From Cellulomonas uda (GTDB lineage: Bacteria; Actinomycetota; Actinomycetes; Actinomycetales; Cellulomonadaceae): 56,198 bases of DNA. The notes beneath the pieces are model-generated. The model was not told where the DNA came from and made no database searches. It was given only the letters and a program-made list of their open reading frames with translations. Each line of letters starts with the position of its first letter. Position 1 is the first letter of the stretch. Below are positions 25,925-34,835 of this stretch, piece by piece. The DNA lies in assembly GCF_006538705.1 (NCBI RefSeq), contig NZ_BJLP01000024.1, positions 1-56,198 on the forward strand, written 5' to 3'. The position numbers and the translations under genes are program-made.

Positions 25925-25968
25925 AACCCGCGCCGTTCCAGCCTGAGATGGCTGGTCAGACGCGGGTT
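25925..25968 (-). terminator. Terminator downstream of tRNA-Thr
   Basis: AACCCGCG (25925-25932) pairs with CGCGGGTT (25961-25968). Inner arms CCAGCC (25938-25943) and GGCTGG (25950-25955) also pair. On the minus strand the stem ends in TTTCG. Confidence 0.75.
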
Positions 25969-25973
25969 CCTGG

Positions 25974-26049
25974 TGGAGCCGCCTTGGGGAATCGAACCCC
26001 AGACCTTCTCATTACGAGTGAGACGCTCTGCCGACTGAGCTAAGGCGGC
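25974..26049 (-). tRNA. tRNA-Thr (anticodon CGT)
   Basis: 76 bases with an encoded CCA. The acceptor stem is GCCGCCT with AGGCGGC; the D arm is GCTC...GAGC. The anticodon stem TCTCA/TGAGA encloses loop CTCGTAA, reading ACG (Thr). The T arm TGGGG/CCCCA encloses TTCGAAT. A terminator follows its 3' end, and the arsenic cluster begins just beyond. Confidence 0.97.
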
Positions 26050-26093
26050 GCTGCCGGGACTGGTCAGGACCAGCCGGTCCGGCGAGCGCGCCC

Positions 26094-26122
26094 ACTGTAC
26101 CCGTAGGGGTGCCGGGTCTCCA
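26094..26122 (-). promoter_or_regulatory. Possible tRNA-Thr promoter
   Basis: Minus strand: TACAGT (26099-26094) with TGGAGA 17 bases upstream (26122-26117). The start would lie about 40 bases before the mature tRNA. The -35 match is weak. Confidence 0.35.
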
Positions 26123-26172
26123 AAGCGAGCCGTCGTCGGTCCGCCCGGGGCCCACCACCGGCCGTCGGCGCG

Positions 26173-27825
26173 TCAGCAGCGGGTGCCCTCCGCAGGGACC
26201 TCGCCGTCCAGCAGGTAGGCGTCGACGTTCTCGGTGACGCAGTCGTTCGAGCGCCCGTACGCGGTGTGTCCCTCGCCCTCGTAGGTGAGCAGCACGCCCG
26301 AGTCGAGGATCGACGTGAGGGCCACGGCCTGCTCGTACGGGGTCGCGGGGTCGTTCGTCGTGCCGACGACGAGGATCGGCGCGGCGCCGGTCGCGGAGTA
26401 GTTGTCGAGCCCGCCGACCTCGGGCACGGCCCACTGCGCGCACAGCACGCCGCCGTACGTGAACAGCGAGCCGACGGTCGGCGCGGCGGCGACGATGCGC
26501 TCCGCCTCAGCCGCCATCTCGTCCGGGTCGGCCGTGGGGCGTCCGTCGGCGCAGCCGATCGACCAGAACGCCTCGGTCTGGTTGGCGGAGTAGGTGCCGT
26601 CCGACGAGCGGTTGTAGTACGCGTCGGACAGCGTGAGCAGGACCGAGCCGTCGTCGTCCTGGATCGCGGCGCGCAGGCCGGACGTCAGGTAGCTCCAGTA
26701 CGACTCGGAGTACAGCGTCACCGCGATGCCGGTGAACGCGAGCGCCTGCGTGAGGGGGCGGTCGTCGTCGCCCGTGTCGAGGGGTGCGGAGCGCGCCCGG
26801 TCGAGCAGGCGCCGGACCTGCTGCATGCCGTCGTCGACGCCGCCGCCGAGCGGGCACGACGCGCCCGCCTGGCAGTCCGTCACGTACGCGCGCAGCGCGT
26901 TCTCGAAGCCCACGGCCTGCTCGAGCGCCGACTGCTCGGGCGTGAGCGTCGGGTCGATCGCACCGTCGAGGACGAGGCGCCCGACGTTGCCGGGGAACAG
27001 CGCCGCGTACGTCGCGCCGAGCTGCGTGCCGTACGAGTAGCCCAGGTAGTGCAGGCGGTCGTCACCCAATGCGGCACGCAGCACGTCCAGGTCACGCGCC
27101 GCGCTCACGGTGTCCACGTGCCCGAGCAGCGGGCCCGTGCGCTCGAGGCACGCCTGCGAGAAGTCCGCGTAGCGGTCGATCGCGGCCTGCACGCCCTCGG
27201 GCGTCGAGTAGTCCGCGTCGAACGCGGTCAGCTCGTCCATCTGCGGGCCGTCGTAGCAGGCGATCGCGGGCTCGGAGTGCTGCACGCCGCGCGGGTCGAA
27301 GCCCACCAGGTCGTACCGCTCCTGCACGTCGTCGCTCACCGTGTCCCGCGCGCTCGCCAGGAAGTCCAGGCCGGACCCGCCGGGGCCGCCCGGGTTGAGC
27401 AGCAGCGAGCCGATGCGGTCGCCCGAGGCGCGGCTGCGCGCGAGCGCGAGGCTCGTGGTCTCGCCACCCGGGTCCGCGTAGTCCACCGGCACGACGGCGG
27501 TCGCGCACTCGCCTGCGTCGCAGTCCTCCCACTCGAGCCGCTGGGAGTAGAACCGCTCGAGGTCCGCGTCCGGCGCGCTCGACGCGTCGGGGGCGGAGGT
27601 CGCCGCGGAGCCGGCGGTGGTCTGGACGGACGACTGGTGCTTCGTCGTCGGCGAGCAGCCCGCGACGACGAGCGCCACGACGACGAGCACCCCCGTCAGG
27701 ACGCCGCGGCGCGAGCCGACGGCCGAGACCGGGGCCAGGGCCGAGGATCGGCGGGAGGTCGAGGAGCGGGAGGTCGACGAGCGGGAGGTCGAGGAGCGGG
27801 AGCCGGCGCGAGCGGGACGAAGCAC
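26173..27825 (-). CDS. Lipoprotein alpha/beta hydrolase, tripeptidyl aminopeptidase (TAP/SlpD-like)
   Basis: 550 residues from GTG 27825. A basic, Ser/Arg-repeat N-terminus (three 15-bp repeats at about 27757-27801) precedes a hydrophobic segment and the lipobox VVAGC (C57). The alpha/beta hydrolase core has the oxyanion region LLNPGGPGGSG, nucleophile elbow GYSYGTQ, and the late Asp and His (GTTNDPATP, GEGHTAYG), with a C-terminal TAP-type domain. Such enzymes release tripeptides from protein N-termini outside the cell. This gene commonly follows holB in related actinobacteria. The n-region is long for a lipoprotein signal, so the start may lie further in. Confidence 0.9.
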   Translation of the reverse strand: MLRPARAGSRSSTSRSSTSRSSTSRRSSALAPVSAVGSRRGVLTGVLVVVALVVAGCSPTTKHQSSVQTTAGSAATSAPDASSAPDADLERFYSQRLEWEDCDAGECATAVVPVDYADPGGETTSLALARSRASGDRIGSLLLNPGGPGGSGLDFLASARDTVSDDVQERYDLVGFDPRGVQHSEPAIACYDGPQMDELTAFDADYSTPEGVQAAIDRYADFSQACLERTGPLLGHVDTVSAARDLDVLRAALGDDRLHYLGYSYGTQLGATYAALFPGNVGRLVLDGAIDPTLTPEQSALEQAVGFENALRAYVTDCQAGASCPLGGGVDDGMQQVRRLLDRARSAPLDTGDDDRPLTQALAFTGIAVTLYSESYWSYLTSGLRAAIQDDDGSVLLTLSDAYYNRSSDGTYSANQTEAFWSIGCADGRPTADPDEMAAEAERIVAAAPTVGSLFTYGGVLCAQWAVPEVGGLDNYSATGAAPILVVGTTNDPATPYEQAVALTSILDSGVLLTYEGEGHTAYGRSNDCVTENVDAYLLDGEVPAEGTRC

Positions 27826-27831
27826 CCGCAC

Positions 27832-27837
27832 ACGGTA
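27832..27837 (-). promoter_or_regulatory. Leaderless -10 element TACCGT
   Basis: TACCGT, six bases, then GTG 27825. Confidence 0.45.
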
Positions 27838-27932
27838 ACCGCACCACCCCCGCCCGAGCGGCGCCCCACCCCCGGATGTGGACGGCCCGGCCCGTCGACG
27901 CGACGAGCGCGTGCGCGTCGCTCTCGTGCGGC

Positions 27933-29069
27933 TCAGGCCTGGGGGCGCAGCGCGATCGCCATGGCCTCGACGGCCAGGAGCGGGGCGACGTTGCCCTCGA
28001 GCCGCGTGCGGGCCGTCCCGATCGCGTCCATGCGGCGCAGCGTCTGCTCGGGCGTGGCGGCCGCGGCGAGCTCGCGCACGGTCTCGGCGTGGTCGAGGTT
28101 GACCAGCGACACGTCGGCGCCGAGCTGCACGACGAGCACGTCCCGGTAGAGCGACAGCAGGTCGAGCATCGCCCGGTCGAGGACGTCGCGCTGCGCGCGC
28201 GTGGCCCGGCGCTTCTGGTCCTCCTCGAGCTGGCGGACCTGACCGCGCACGGCGGGCGGGAGCGTCGCCGCGCCCTCGGCGCCGAGCGTGCGCAGCAGCG
28301 CGGCACGCTCGGCGGCGTCGCGCTCCTCGGTCGCGGCCTTCGCGTCGGCCTGCGCGGTCGCGACCAGGTCTCCCGCGGCCAGGACCGCGTCCCCGACGCC
28401 CCGGATACGCGCGGCGATCTGCAGCACCTCGGTGCGCCGCCGCCGGGCCTCGGGGTCGCGCGCGAGCCGGCGCGCGATGCCCACGTGGCTCTGCGCCGCG
28501 CGCGCGGCGACCTCGGCCACCTGCGGGTCGATGCCGTCGCGGCGGACCAGCAGGTCCACCACGGCCGCCACGGGCGGCACGCGCAGCGCGACGGCCCGCG
28601 ACCGCGAGCGCAGCGTGACGAGCACGTCCTGCGGGCTGGGGGCGCACAGCATCCAGACGGTGCGCGGCGCGGGCTCCTCGAGCGCCTTGAGCAGGACGTT
28701 CGACGTCTTCTCGACCAGCCGGTCGGCGTCCTCGACGAGGATCACCCGCCAGCGTCCCTCGGCGGGCGACCGCTGCGCGAGCTCGACGAGCGGGCGCACG
28801 GCGTCGATGAGGATGTTGACGCCCTCGGTCGCGACGACCTTCACGTCGGGGTGCGTGCCCGCCAGGACGGTGGTGCACGCGTGGCACCGCCCGCACCCGC
28901 CCTCGGTGCACTGCAGCGCGGCGGCGAACGCGCGGGCCAGGTTGGAGCGGCCCGAGCCGGGCGGGCCGGTGAACAGCCAGGCGTGCGTCATGGCCTGCGG
29001 GTCGACGACGGCGCGCTGCAGCTCCGTGATCGCGGGCTCCTGCCCGACGAGACCCTCCCAGACGCTCAC
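27933..29069 (-). CDS. holB: DNA polymerase III delta' subunit
   Basis: 378 residues from GTG 29069, which overlaps the tmk stop (GTGA). P-loop-like GPPGSGRSN near 35, with Arg in the usual Lys position. A zinc module follows (C-x4-C-x2-C-x2-C: CTEGGCGRCHAC). The LVEDADRL (Walker B-like) and ALEEPAPRTVW motifs are also typical of clamp-loader delta'. It helps load the sliding clamp. Translational coupling to tmk is the usual arrangement. Confidence 0.94.
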   Translation of the reverse strand: MSVWEGLVGQEPAITELQRAVVDPQAMTHAWLFTGPPGSGRSNLARAFAAALQCTEGGCGRCHACTTVLAGTHPDVKVVATEGVNILIDAVRPLVELAQRSPAEGRWRVILVEDADRLVEKTSNVLLKALEEPAPRTVWMLCAPSPQDVLVTLRSRSRAVALRVPPVAAVVDLLVRRDGIDPQVAEVAARAAQSHVGIARRLARDPEARRRRTEVLQIAARIRGVGDAVLAAGDLVATAQADAKAATEERDAAERAALLRTLGAEGAATLPPAVRGQVRQLEEDQKRRATRAQRDVLDRAMLDLLSLYRDVLVVQLGADVSLVNLDHAETVRELAAAATPEQTLRRMDAIGTARTRLEGNVAPLLAVEAMAIALRPQA

Positions 29070-29767
29070 GCGGCACCCCCCGCCACGGGCTCGGCGGGCA
29101 CGCCCAGCAGCGGCGCGACGCGCTCGCGCACCGCGCGGGCCAGCTCGTCGGGTGCGGTGGTCGCGTCGAGGACGAGGAACCGGGCGGGGTCGGCCGCGGC
29201 ACGCTCGAGGAACGCCTGGCGGGTGCGTCGGTGGAACTCGTCGCCCGCGCTCTCGAGCCGGTCGGGGCTGCCGGTGAGGCGCGAGCGGCCGAGCACCGGG
29301 TCGACGTCGAGGAGCACCGTCACGGCGGGTAGCAGCCCGCCCGTCGCCCACAGCGAGAGCCGCTCGACCTCGTCGGCACCCAGGTCCCGGCCGTGCCCCT
29401 GGTAGGCAACCGACGAGTCGAGGTACCGGTCGGTGACGACGAGCGCGCCGCGCGCGAGCGCGGGCCGCACGAGCGAGGCGACGTGGTGCGCACGGTCGGT
29501 CGCGTACAGCAGGGCCTCGGTGCGCGCGTCGACGTGGTCGCCGTGCAGCACCGCGTCCCGCAGGAGCCGGCCGAGCTCGGTGCCGCCGGGCTCGCGCGTG
29601 AGCACGACCTCGCGGCCGAGGCCGCGCGCCCAGTCCCCGAGCAGGCGCGCCTGGGTGGACTTGCCCGCACCGTCGCCGCCCTCGAGGGACACGAACACGC
29701 CGGGCAGCGGCGCGTCCGGCCCGGGGGGAGGCGCGGGCAGGCTCGTCGGACCGGCGGGCGATGTCAC
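29066..29767 (-). CDS. tmk: Thymidylate kinase
   Basis: 233 residues from GTG 29767. P-loop EGGDGAGKST (about 29-38), TREPGGT, and the DRYLDSSVAYQG motif identify dTMP kinase, which makes dTDP. The family usually starts close to the P-loop, so the Pro-rich first 22 residues are an extension. TAGCCT lies six bases before the GTG. Confidence 0.95.
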   Translation of the reverse strand: MTSPAGPTSLPAPPPGPDAPLPGVFVSLEGGDGAGKSTQARLLGDWARGLGREVVLTREPGGTELGRLLRDAVLHGDHVDARTEALLYATDRAHHVASLVRPALARGALVVTDRYLDSSVAYQGHGRDLGADEVERLSLWATGGLLPAVTVLLDVDPVLGRSRLTGSPDRLESAGDEFHRRTRQAFLERAAADPARFLVLDATTAPDELARAVRERVAPLLGVPAEPVAGGAA

Positions 29768-29773
29768 GGCGCC

Positions 29774-29779
29774 AGGCTA
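29774..29779 (-). promoter_or_regulatory. Leaderless -10 element TAGCCT
   Basis: TAGCCT, six bases, then GTG 29767. It suggests tmk-holB has its own promoter, now that topA is not adjacent. Confidence 0.5.
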
Positions 29780-29825
29780 GCCGCCCGCGCCCACATCACC
29801 GCCCCCGCGGGTGCGGGGCCGTGGG

Positions 29826-30830
29826 TCACTCCCCGGGGTACGCGAGGCCGATCTGCCGGCGCACCTCGTCGAGCGTGCGCAGCACCTCGACCGTGCCCTG
29901 CCAGGTCATGCGCGGGCTCTGCGTCTCGCCGTCGGCGATGCGCCGGGCGACCTCGGCGGCCTCGTACTGCAGGCCCTTGGTGCCGGGCTGCTCGAACGTC
30001 CACACACGCCCGTCGTTGCGCGTGACGCGGAACGACGAGGGTCCGTAGAACGGCCCGGCGACCTCGATGTACCCCTCGGTGCCGGAGACGAGCGCGACGG
30101 TGGGCGTGCGGGCCCACAGGGTCGTCGAGAGCGTCGCCTGCGTGCGCTCGCCGTACGCGAGGACCACCGAGACGTGCCCGTCGACGCCGGTCGAGGTGAG
30201 CTGGCCGACGGCGTGCACGGAGTCGGGGACGCCCAGCAGGTCGTGCGCGAACGAGACCGGGTAGACGCCCAGGTCGAGCAGCGCGCCGCCGGCGAGCTCG
30301 GGGGCGTACAGGCGCGAGGCCGGGTCGAACGCCATGTGCTGGCCGTGGTCGGCGGTCACGTTGACCACGTCGCCGATCTCACCGGCATCGATGACCTGGT
30401 GCAGCGCCGCGACGTGCGGCAGGAACCGGGTCCACATGGCCTCCATGACGAACACGCCCGCATCGCGTGCGGCGTCGAAGACCTGCTGCGCCTCGTCGGC
30501 GTTGCGCGTGAACGCCTTCTCGACGAGGACATGCTTGCCCGCGCGGATCGCGAGCAGCGCGTGCTCGAGGTGCTCGGAGTGGGGCGTGGCGACGTAGACG
30601 ACGTCGACCTGCGGGTCCTCGACGAGCGCCTCGTACCCGAGGTGCGTGGTGGGGATGCCGTGCGCGGTGGCGAACCGCTCGGCGCGGTCCCGGTGCCGCG
30701 AGCCGACCGCGACGACCTGCGCGCGCGTCTGGCTGCCGACGGCGTCGGCGAACGTGCCGGCGATGCGGCCGGCGCCGAGGATCCCCCAGCGGACGGGCGG
30801 GGCGGTGCGGGGGTCGGGAGTGCGAGCCAT
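29826..30830 (-). CDS. Gfo/Idh/MocA-family NAD(P)-dependent oxidoreductase
   Basis: 334 residues from ATG 30830. An N-terminal Rossmann fold (WGILGAGRIAGTFADAV, about 15-31) is followed by the EKAF motif (catalytic Lys) near 105 and the C-terminal alpha/beta domain (GGALLDLGVYPVS). The family oxidises or reduces sugars and related alcohols; this subgroup resembles dihydrodiol/xylose dehydrogenases. It is divergent from the GH26 mannanase, so a role in sugar use is plausible but not shown. No signal peptide; cytoplasmic. Confidence 0.9.
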   Translation of the reverse strand: MARTPDPRTAPPVRWGILGAGRIAGTFADAVGSQTRAQVVAVGSRHRDRAERFATAHGIPTTHLGYEALVEDPQVDVVYVATPHSEHLEHALLAIRAGKHVLVEKAFTRNADEAQQVFDAARDAGVFVMEAMWTRFLPHVAALHQVIDAGEIGDVVNVTADHGQHMAFDPASRLYAPELAGGALLDLGVYPVSFAHDLLGVPDSVHAVGQLTSTGVDGHVSVVLAYGERTQATLSTTLWARTPTVALVSGTEGYIEVAGPFYGPSSFRVTRNDGRVWTFEQPGTKGLQYEAAEVARRIADGETQSPRMTWQGTVEVLRTLDEVRRQIGLAYPGE

Positions 30831-30836
30831 GGCGTC

Positions 30837-30842
30837 AACCTA
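30837..30842 (-). promoter_or_regulatory. Leaderless -10 element TAGGTT
   Basis: TAGGTT, six bases, then ATG 30830, the same layout as before the LigD-type and argA genes. Confidence 0.55.
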
Positions 30843-30879
30843 GCGTGTGGACCGTTTTGGTCGGGCTCGTGCACTTTCT

Positions 30880-30902
30880 TTGCTCGCTTGACTTAGTTAG
30901 CC
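30880..30902 (+). promoter_or_regulatory. Probable promoter of the GH26 gene
   Basis: A conspicuous A/T-rich island (TTTCTTTGC...TTGACTTAGTTAG) in an otherwise GC-rich region, 75-95 bases before ATG 30976. The exact -10/-35 pair is unclear. Confidence 0.35.
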
Positions 30903-30975
30903 TCGGTCGCCATCGGCCCGACGGTGGGCCGTGCGGTCCCCGGCGCGCCCGCCGGGTCGTTCGACGGAGAACGCG

Positions 30976-33900
30976 ATGACCACCTCAGCAGCCACCCGCC
31001 CCGCCCGCCGAGCGGTCGCGCTCGTCGCCGCCGCGGCCCTGACCCTCACCGGCCTGACGGCGGCGGCCGGCAGCGCGCACGCCGCCGACGACCCCGCGCC
31101 CGGCTCGGGCGGCACCGTCGCGATCGCGGACACCGACGCCACCGCGCAGACCCGCTCCCTGATGCGCTACCTGCGCGACCAGGAGTCCGGCGGCATCCTG
31201 TTCGGCCAGCAGCACGCGACCGACGAGGCCGTCTCGTCGTCCGTCACGGGTCCCGACGGCAAGCCGCTGAAGTCGGACGTGCACGACGTCACGGGCGACC
31301 TGCCGGGGATCTTCGGCTTCGACACGCTCGCCCTCAAGGGCGACGAGAAGCCCGGCTCGCACACCCGCACCGACGAGGAGAACGCGCTCGCGCTCGCCGC
31401 GGAGATGGTCCGCGCCGACGGCCTCGGCGCGCTCGTCACGCTCTCCGCCCACATGCCGAACTTCGTCACGGGCGGCTCGTTCTACGACACCGAGGGCCGC
31501 GTCGTCAGCCACATCCTGCCGGGCGGCGACACCAACGCGGAGTATCGCGCGTACCTCGACCTGGTGGCGCTGGCCGCGCAGAGCGCGCAGCGCACGGACG
31601 GCTCGCTCGTGCCGATCGTCTTCCGACCGTTCCACGAGAACACCGGCTCGTGGTTCTGGTGGGGCGCCGCGCACGCGAGCGTCGGCGAGTACAAGGAGAT
31701 CTTCCGGTACACGGTCGAGTACCTGCGCGACGTCTTGGGCGTGCACAACCTGCTCTACGCGTTCTCCCCCAACGGCACGTTCGACGGAGACGCCGCGCGC
31801 TACCTGGAGACGTACCCCGGCGACCAGTGGGTCGACGTGCTCGGGTACGACAACTACGAGAACTCCGACGCCGCCGACGACTCGACCGCGTGGGTCGCGG
31901 CCGTCGTCGACGACCTCGAGATGGTGGTCGACCTGGCGGCCGAGCGCGGCAAGGTCCCCGCGTTCACCGAGTTCGGCCGCAACGGCGACCGCACCATCAA
32001 GCCCAGCGGCAACAAGTCGCTGCACTACTTCACCGAGCTGCTCGACGGCCTGAGCGCCAGCCCCACGGCGAGCCGGGTCGCGTGGATGCTCACGTGGGCG
32101 AACTTCGGCTCGGGCCAGATCTACGTCCCGTACGCAGGCCACGAGATGGCGGCGGACTTCCAGGCGCTGTACGACGACGACGCGTCGGTGTTCGCGAGCC
32201 AGACGGGCGACCCGTACACGCTCACGGCCACCGCCGGGGCGCAGGAGCCCGCGCTGCGGGTCGTCACACCGGCCGACGGTACGCGCGTCACCACCGCGAC
32301 GACGACCGTGCGCGCCAAGGTGACCGCCGCGCCCGGGGTCGACACCGTGACGTTCACGGCCGCGGGGTACGAGCCGCTCGAGCTGGCGCCCGACGACGAC
32401 GGCTACTGGTCGGGCACCTGGGAGGTCGGCGAGGACGCCCTGACGAACCGCACCGTCCCGGCGGCGGTCACCGCGACGGGCGGCGGTCACGACCTGTCGG
32501 CCGACGTGTCGCTCATCCTCGGCTCGGCGCCCGTGCTGCCGGTCGGCACGGTCGACGACTTCGAGGGGTACGGCGACGACGTCGCGCTGCGCGCTGCGTA
32601 CACGACCGCCAACGCGACCTCGTCGGCCATCGCGCTCGCCGACCACGGCGACGGCCAGGCGGTGCGCCTGTCGTACGACTTCCCCGCCTCGCGCACGGGC
32701 TACCTGGGCTTCGGGAAGTCGTACGCGCCGACGCAGAACTGGTCCGGCTTCGGGCAGCTCGACCTGTGGGTCGACCCGGACGCGTCCGGTCACAAGCTCG
32801 TCGTCCAGGTCCAGGCGGGCGGCGTCACGTTCGAGGCGTACCCGTCGCTCGCGGGCGACGAGCCGTACGTCGCCTCGATCCCGTGGACCGAGTTCACCGT
32901 CGCGCCGTGGGACACCGCGAACCTCGGGCAGACGCTCACCTGGGAGCGGCTCGCGAAGGTCTCCCAGTTCTTCGTCTACCTGAACGACGCCGGGGGCGAC
33001 GCACCGCTCACGGGCTCGGTCCTGCTCGACGACATCCACGCGACGGGCGAGGGCGAGTACGTCGACCCCGAGCCGTCGGCCGATCCGATCCTCGTGGACG
33101 ACTTCGAGTCCTACGCCGACGAGGCCGCGTTCGACGCCGCGTGGGGCAACCGCGCCAAGACCGACCTCGTCAGCCTGTCGACGGACGCCGGCGAGGGCGA
33201 GCAGGCGCTCGCGTTCACCTACGACCACGCGGACGGCGCGTGGCAGGACGTCGCGCGCTGGCTCGGCGGGCAGGACTGGTCCGGCCGGGACGCGCTGTCA
33301 CTGCGGGTCAAGGGCGACGGCACGGGCAACCAGCTCGCCGTCCAGCTCGGCCTGGGCGGCGGGACGTACTACCTCGCGCAGGTCCCGCTGACCGACACGT
33401 CGTGGCACGTCGTCGAGATCCCGTTCTCGTCGTTCGCACCGTCCTGGCCGCAGGACCTCACCACACCGATCTCCGACGAGGCACTGGGCGTGGTGAACGA
33501 GCTCGTGCTCGCGTCGAGCTCGCAGAGCGGGTCGGGCACGTTCGGGGTGGACGAGATCCGCGTCGTGGGCGGTGACGCCGAGCCGGAGGTGCCGGACGGC
33601 ACGCCCGAGGTGCTGGACCGGTTCGACCAGTACGGCGCCACCACGGACCTGCGCGCCGCGTGGAACAACATCGCCGAGCAGGAGTGGGGCGACGGCTGGC
33701 AGCTCGCGCTGGCACCCGGCAAGGGCGCGGGCGGCTCGGCGGCCGCCGCGTTCGCCTACGACTTCTCGACGACCACCTACCTGCAGGAGTCGCGCTGGCT
33801 GGGCGGACACTCGTGGGCCGGGCTCGACGGCATCTCCGCGTGGGTCGACCCCAACGGCTCGGGCCAGTCGCTCTCGCTGCGGTTCCGCACGGTGTCCGCG

Positions 33901-34716
33901 TCGGGCACGGGCGACGACTGGTACTGGGACCTCCCGGTGCCGCTCACGGGCTCCGCGCGCACCGTGCGTGCGGCGTTCGCCGACGCGGTCGCGACGTGGC
34001 CGGCCGGGATCGACCCGGCGACGCGGCCGACACGCGCACAGCTCGCGAAGGTCAACGAGGTCATCCTCATGGCCACGCAGGCCGACCCCGCGCTGCCCGC
34101 CACCGGCACGTTCTACCTCGACGACCTCGAGGTCGGCGACTTCCCCGCCGAGCCCACCGAGGTCGCACCCGCCGTGACGACGCAGCCCACGGCCGTGACG
34201 GGGAAGATCGGCACGACCGTCACGCTCACGGCCCAGGCGTCGGGCCTCCCGGCGCCGACCGTCCAGTGGCAGTTCCGCAGCAAGGGCGCCGCGTCGTGGC
34301 GGCCGATCACCGGCGCGACGTCGACGACCCTCACGCTGCGGCTCGCGAAGGCCCACGACGGCGGGCAGGTGCGCGCGGTGTTCACCAACGTGGCGGGCAC
34401 GGCGGCCTCGGCCGGCGCCACCATCACCGTGACGAGGACGAAGCCGCGCATCACGGCCCAGCCGCGGTCCCTCACCGTCGCCCGCTACCGCGCCGCGACG
34501 TTCCGCGTCACCGCCACCGGCTACCCCGCCCCCGCCTACCAGTGGTTCCGCAAGGCGCCCGGCAGCGCGGCGTGGGTCAAGGTGACGGGCGCGACCTCGT
34601 CGAGCCTGACGGTCAAGCCCCGCACGACGAAGGACTCGGGCACCCGGTACCGGGTCGTGGTCTCCAACAGCCAGGGCTCGGTGACCTCCGCGGTCGCCAC
34701 GCTGCGCGTGCGCTGA
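30976..34716 (+). CDS. Secreted multi-domain GH26 beta-mannanase
   Basis: 1246 residues from ATG 30976, with GGAGAA upstream. Signal peptide about 1-36 (ends GSAHA). The GH26 domain (about 45-420) has acid/base E221 in FRPFHENTGSWFWW and nucleophile E332 in PAFTEFGRNG. An Ig-like/linker region follows (about 425-525). Three related beta-sandwich modules then begin near 528, 705 and 878 with DDFEGYG, DDFESYA and DRFDQYG; they resemble CBM11/CIA30-type carbohydrate-binding modules. Two Ig-like domains close the protein (about 1060-1246). It probably binds plant cell-wall polysaccharide and cuts mannan outside the cell. A perfect 16-bp hairpin follows. It sits inside the usually contiguous topA-tmk-holB block. 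Confidence 0.93.
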   Translation: MTTSAATRPARRAVALVAAAALTLTGLTAAAGSAHAADDPAPGSGGTVAIADTDATAQTRSLMRYLRDQESGGILFGQQHATDEAVSSSVTGPDGKPLKSDVHDVTGDLPGIFGFDTLALKGDEKPGSHTRTDEENALALAAEMVRADGLGALVTLSAHMPNFVTGGSFYDTEGRVVSHILPGGDTNAEYRAYLDLVALAAQSAQRTDGSLVPIVFRPFHENTGSWFWWGAAHASVGEYKEIFRYTVEYLRDVLGVHNLLYAFSPNGTFDGDAARYLETYPGDQWVDVLGYDNYENSDAADDSTAWVAAVVDDLEMVVDLAAERGKVPAFTEFGRNGDRTIKPSGNKSLHYFTELLDGLSASPTASRVAWMLTWANFGSGQIYVPYAGHEMAADFQALYDDDASVFASQTGDPYTLTATAGAQEPALRVVTPADGTRVTTATTTVRAKVTAAPGVDTVTFTAAGYEPLELAPDDDGYWSGTWEVGEDALTNRTVPAAVTATGGGHDLSADVSLILGSAPVLPVGTVDDFEGYGDDVALRAAYTTANATSSAIALADHGDGQAVRLSYDFPASRTGYLGFGKSYAPTQNWSGFGQLDLWVDPDASGHKLVVQVQAGGVTFEAYPSLAGDEPYVASIPWTEFTVAPWDTANLGQTLTWERLAKVSQFFVYLNDAGGDAPLTGSVLLDDIHATGEGEYVDPEPSADPILVDDFESYADEAAFDAAWGNRAKTDLVSLSTDAGEGEQALAFTYDHADGAWQDVARWLGGQDWSGRDALSLRVKGDGTGNQLAVQLGLGGGTYYLAQVPLTDTSWHVVEIPFSSFAPSWPQDLTTPISDEALGVVNELVLASSSQSGSGTFGVDEIRVVGGDAEPEVPDGTPEVLDRFDQYGATTDLRAAWNNIAEQEWGDGWQLALAPGKGAGGSAAAAFAYDFSTTTYLQESRWLGGHSWAGLDGISAWVDPNGSGQSLSLRFRTVSASGTGDDWYWDLPVPLTGSARTVRAAFADAVATWPAGIDPATRPTRAQLAKVNEVILMATQADPALPATGTFYLDDLEVGDFPAEPTEVAPAVTTQPTAVTGKIGTTVTLTAQASGLPAPTVQWQFRSKGAASWRPITGATSTTLTLRLAKAHDGGQVRAVFTNVAGTAASAGATITVTRTKPRITAQPRSLTVARYRAATFRVTATGYPAPAYQWFRKAPGSAAWVKVTGATSSSLTVKPRTTKDSGTRYRVVVSNSQGSVTSAVATLRVR

Positions 34717-34726
34717 CCCCACGGAC

Positions 34727-34766
34727 GACGACGCCCCGCCGGATGGGCTGCCGGCGGGGCGTCGTC
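34727..34766 (+). terminator. Terminator of the GH26 gene
   Basis: Perfect 16-bp arms (34727-34742 and 34751-34766) with an eight-base loop. Confidence 0.92.
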
Positions 34767-34783
34767 ATGTCCGGGAGTGCCGC

Positions 34784-34823
34784 GTCACGACGACGACGTG
34801 GCGCTCGTCCTCGGCTTGGCGCG
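34784..34823. repeat. Duplicate of the topA 3' end (distal copy)
   Basis: 40 bp identical at 38 positions to 35324-35363, which encodes the last residues and stop of topA. In the same phase it would read RAKPRTSATSSS and stop. The two copies lie 540 bp apart as direct repeats and bracket a gene fragment. Confidence 0.9.
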
Positions 34824-34835
34824 GGCGGCACGCGG

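Noticed and set aside
27900..27921. GCGACG/CGTCGC hairpin as the holB terminator
   Set aside because: Six-base arms in such GC-rich DNA are expected by chance.
30890..30908. TTAGTTAGCCT resembles half of a DtxR/IdeR iron box upstream of the GH26 gene
   Set aside because: The second half of the 19-bp palindrome is absent and the gene has no iron link.
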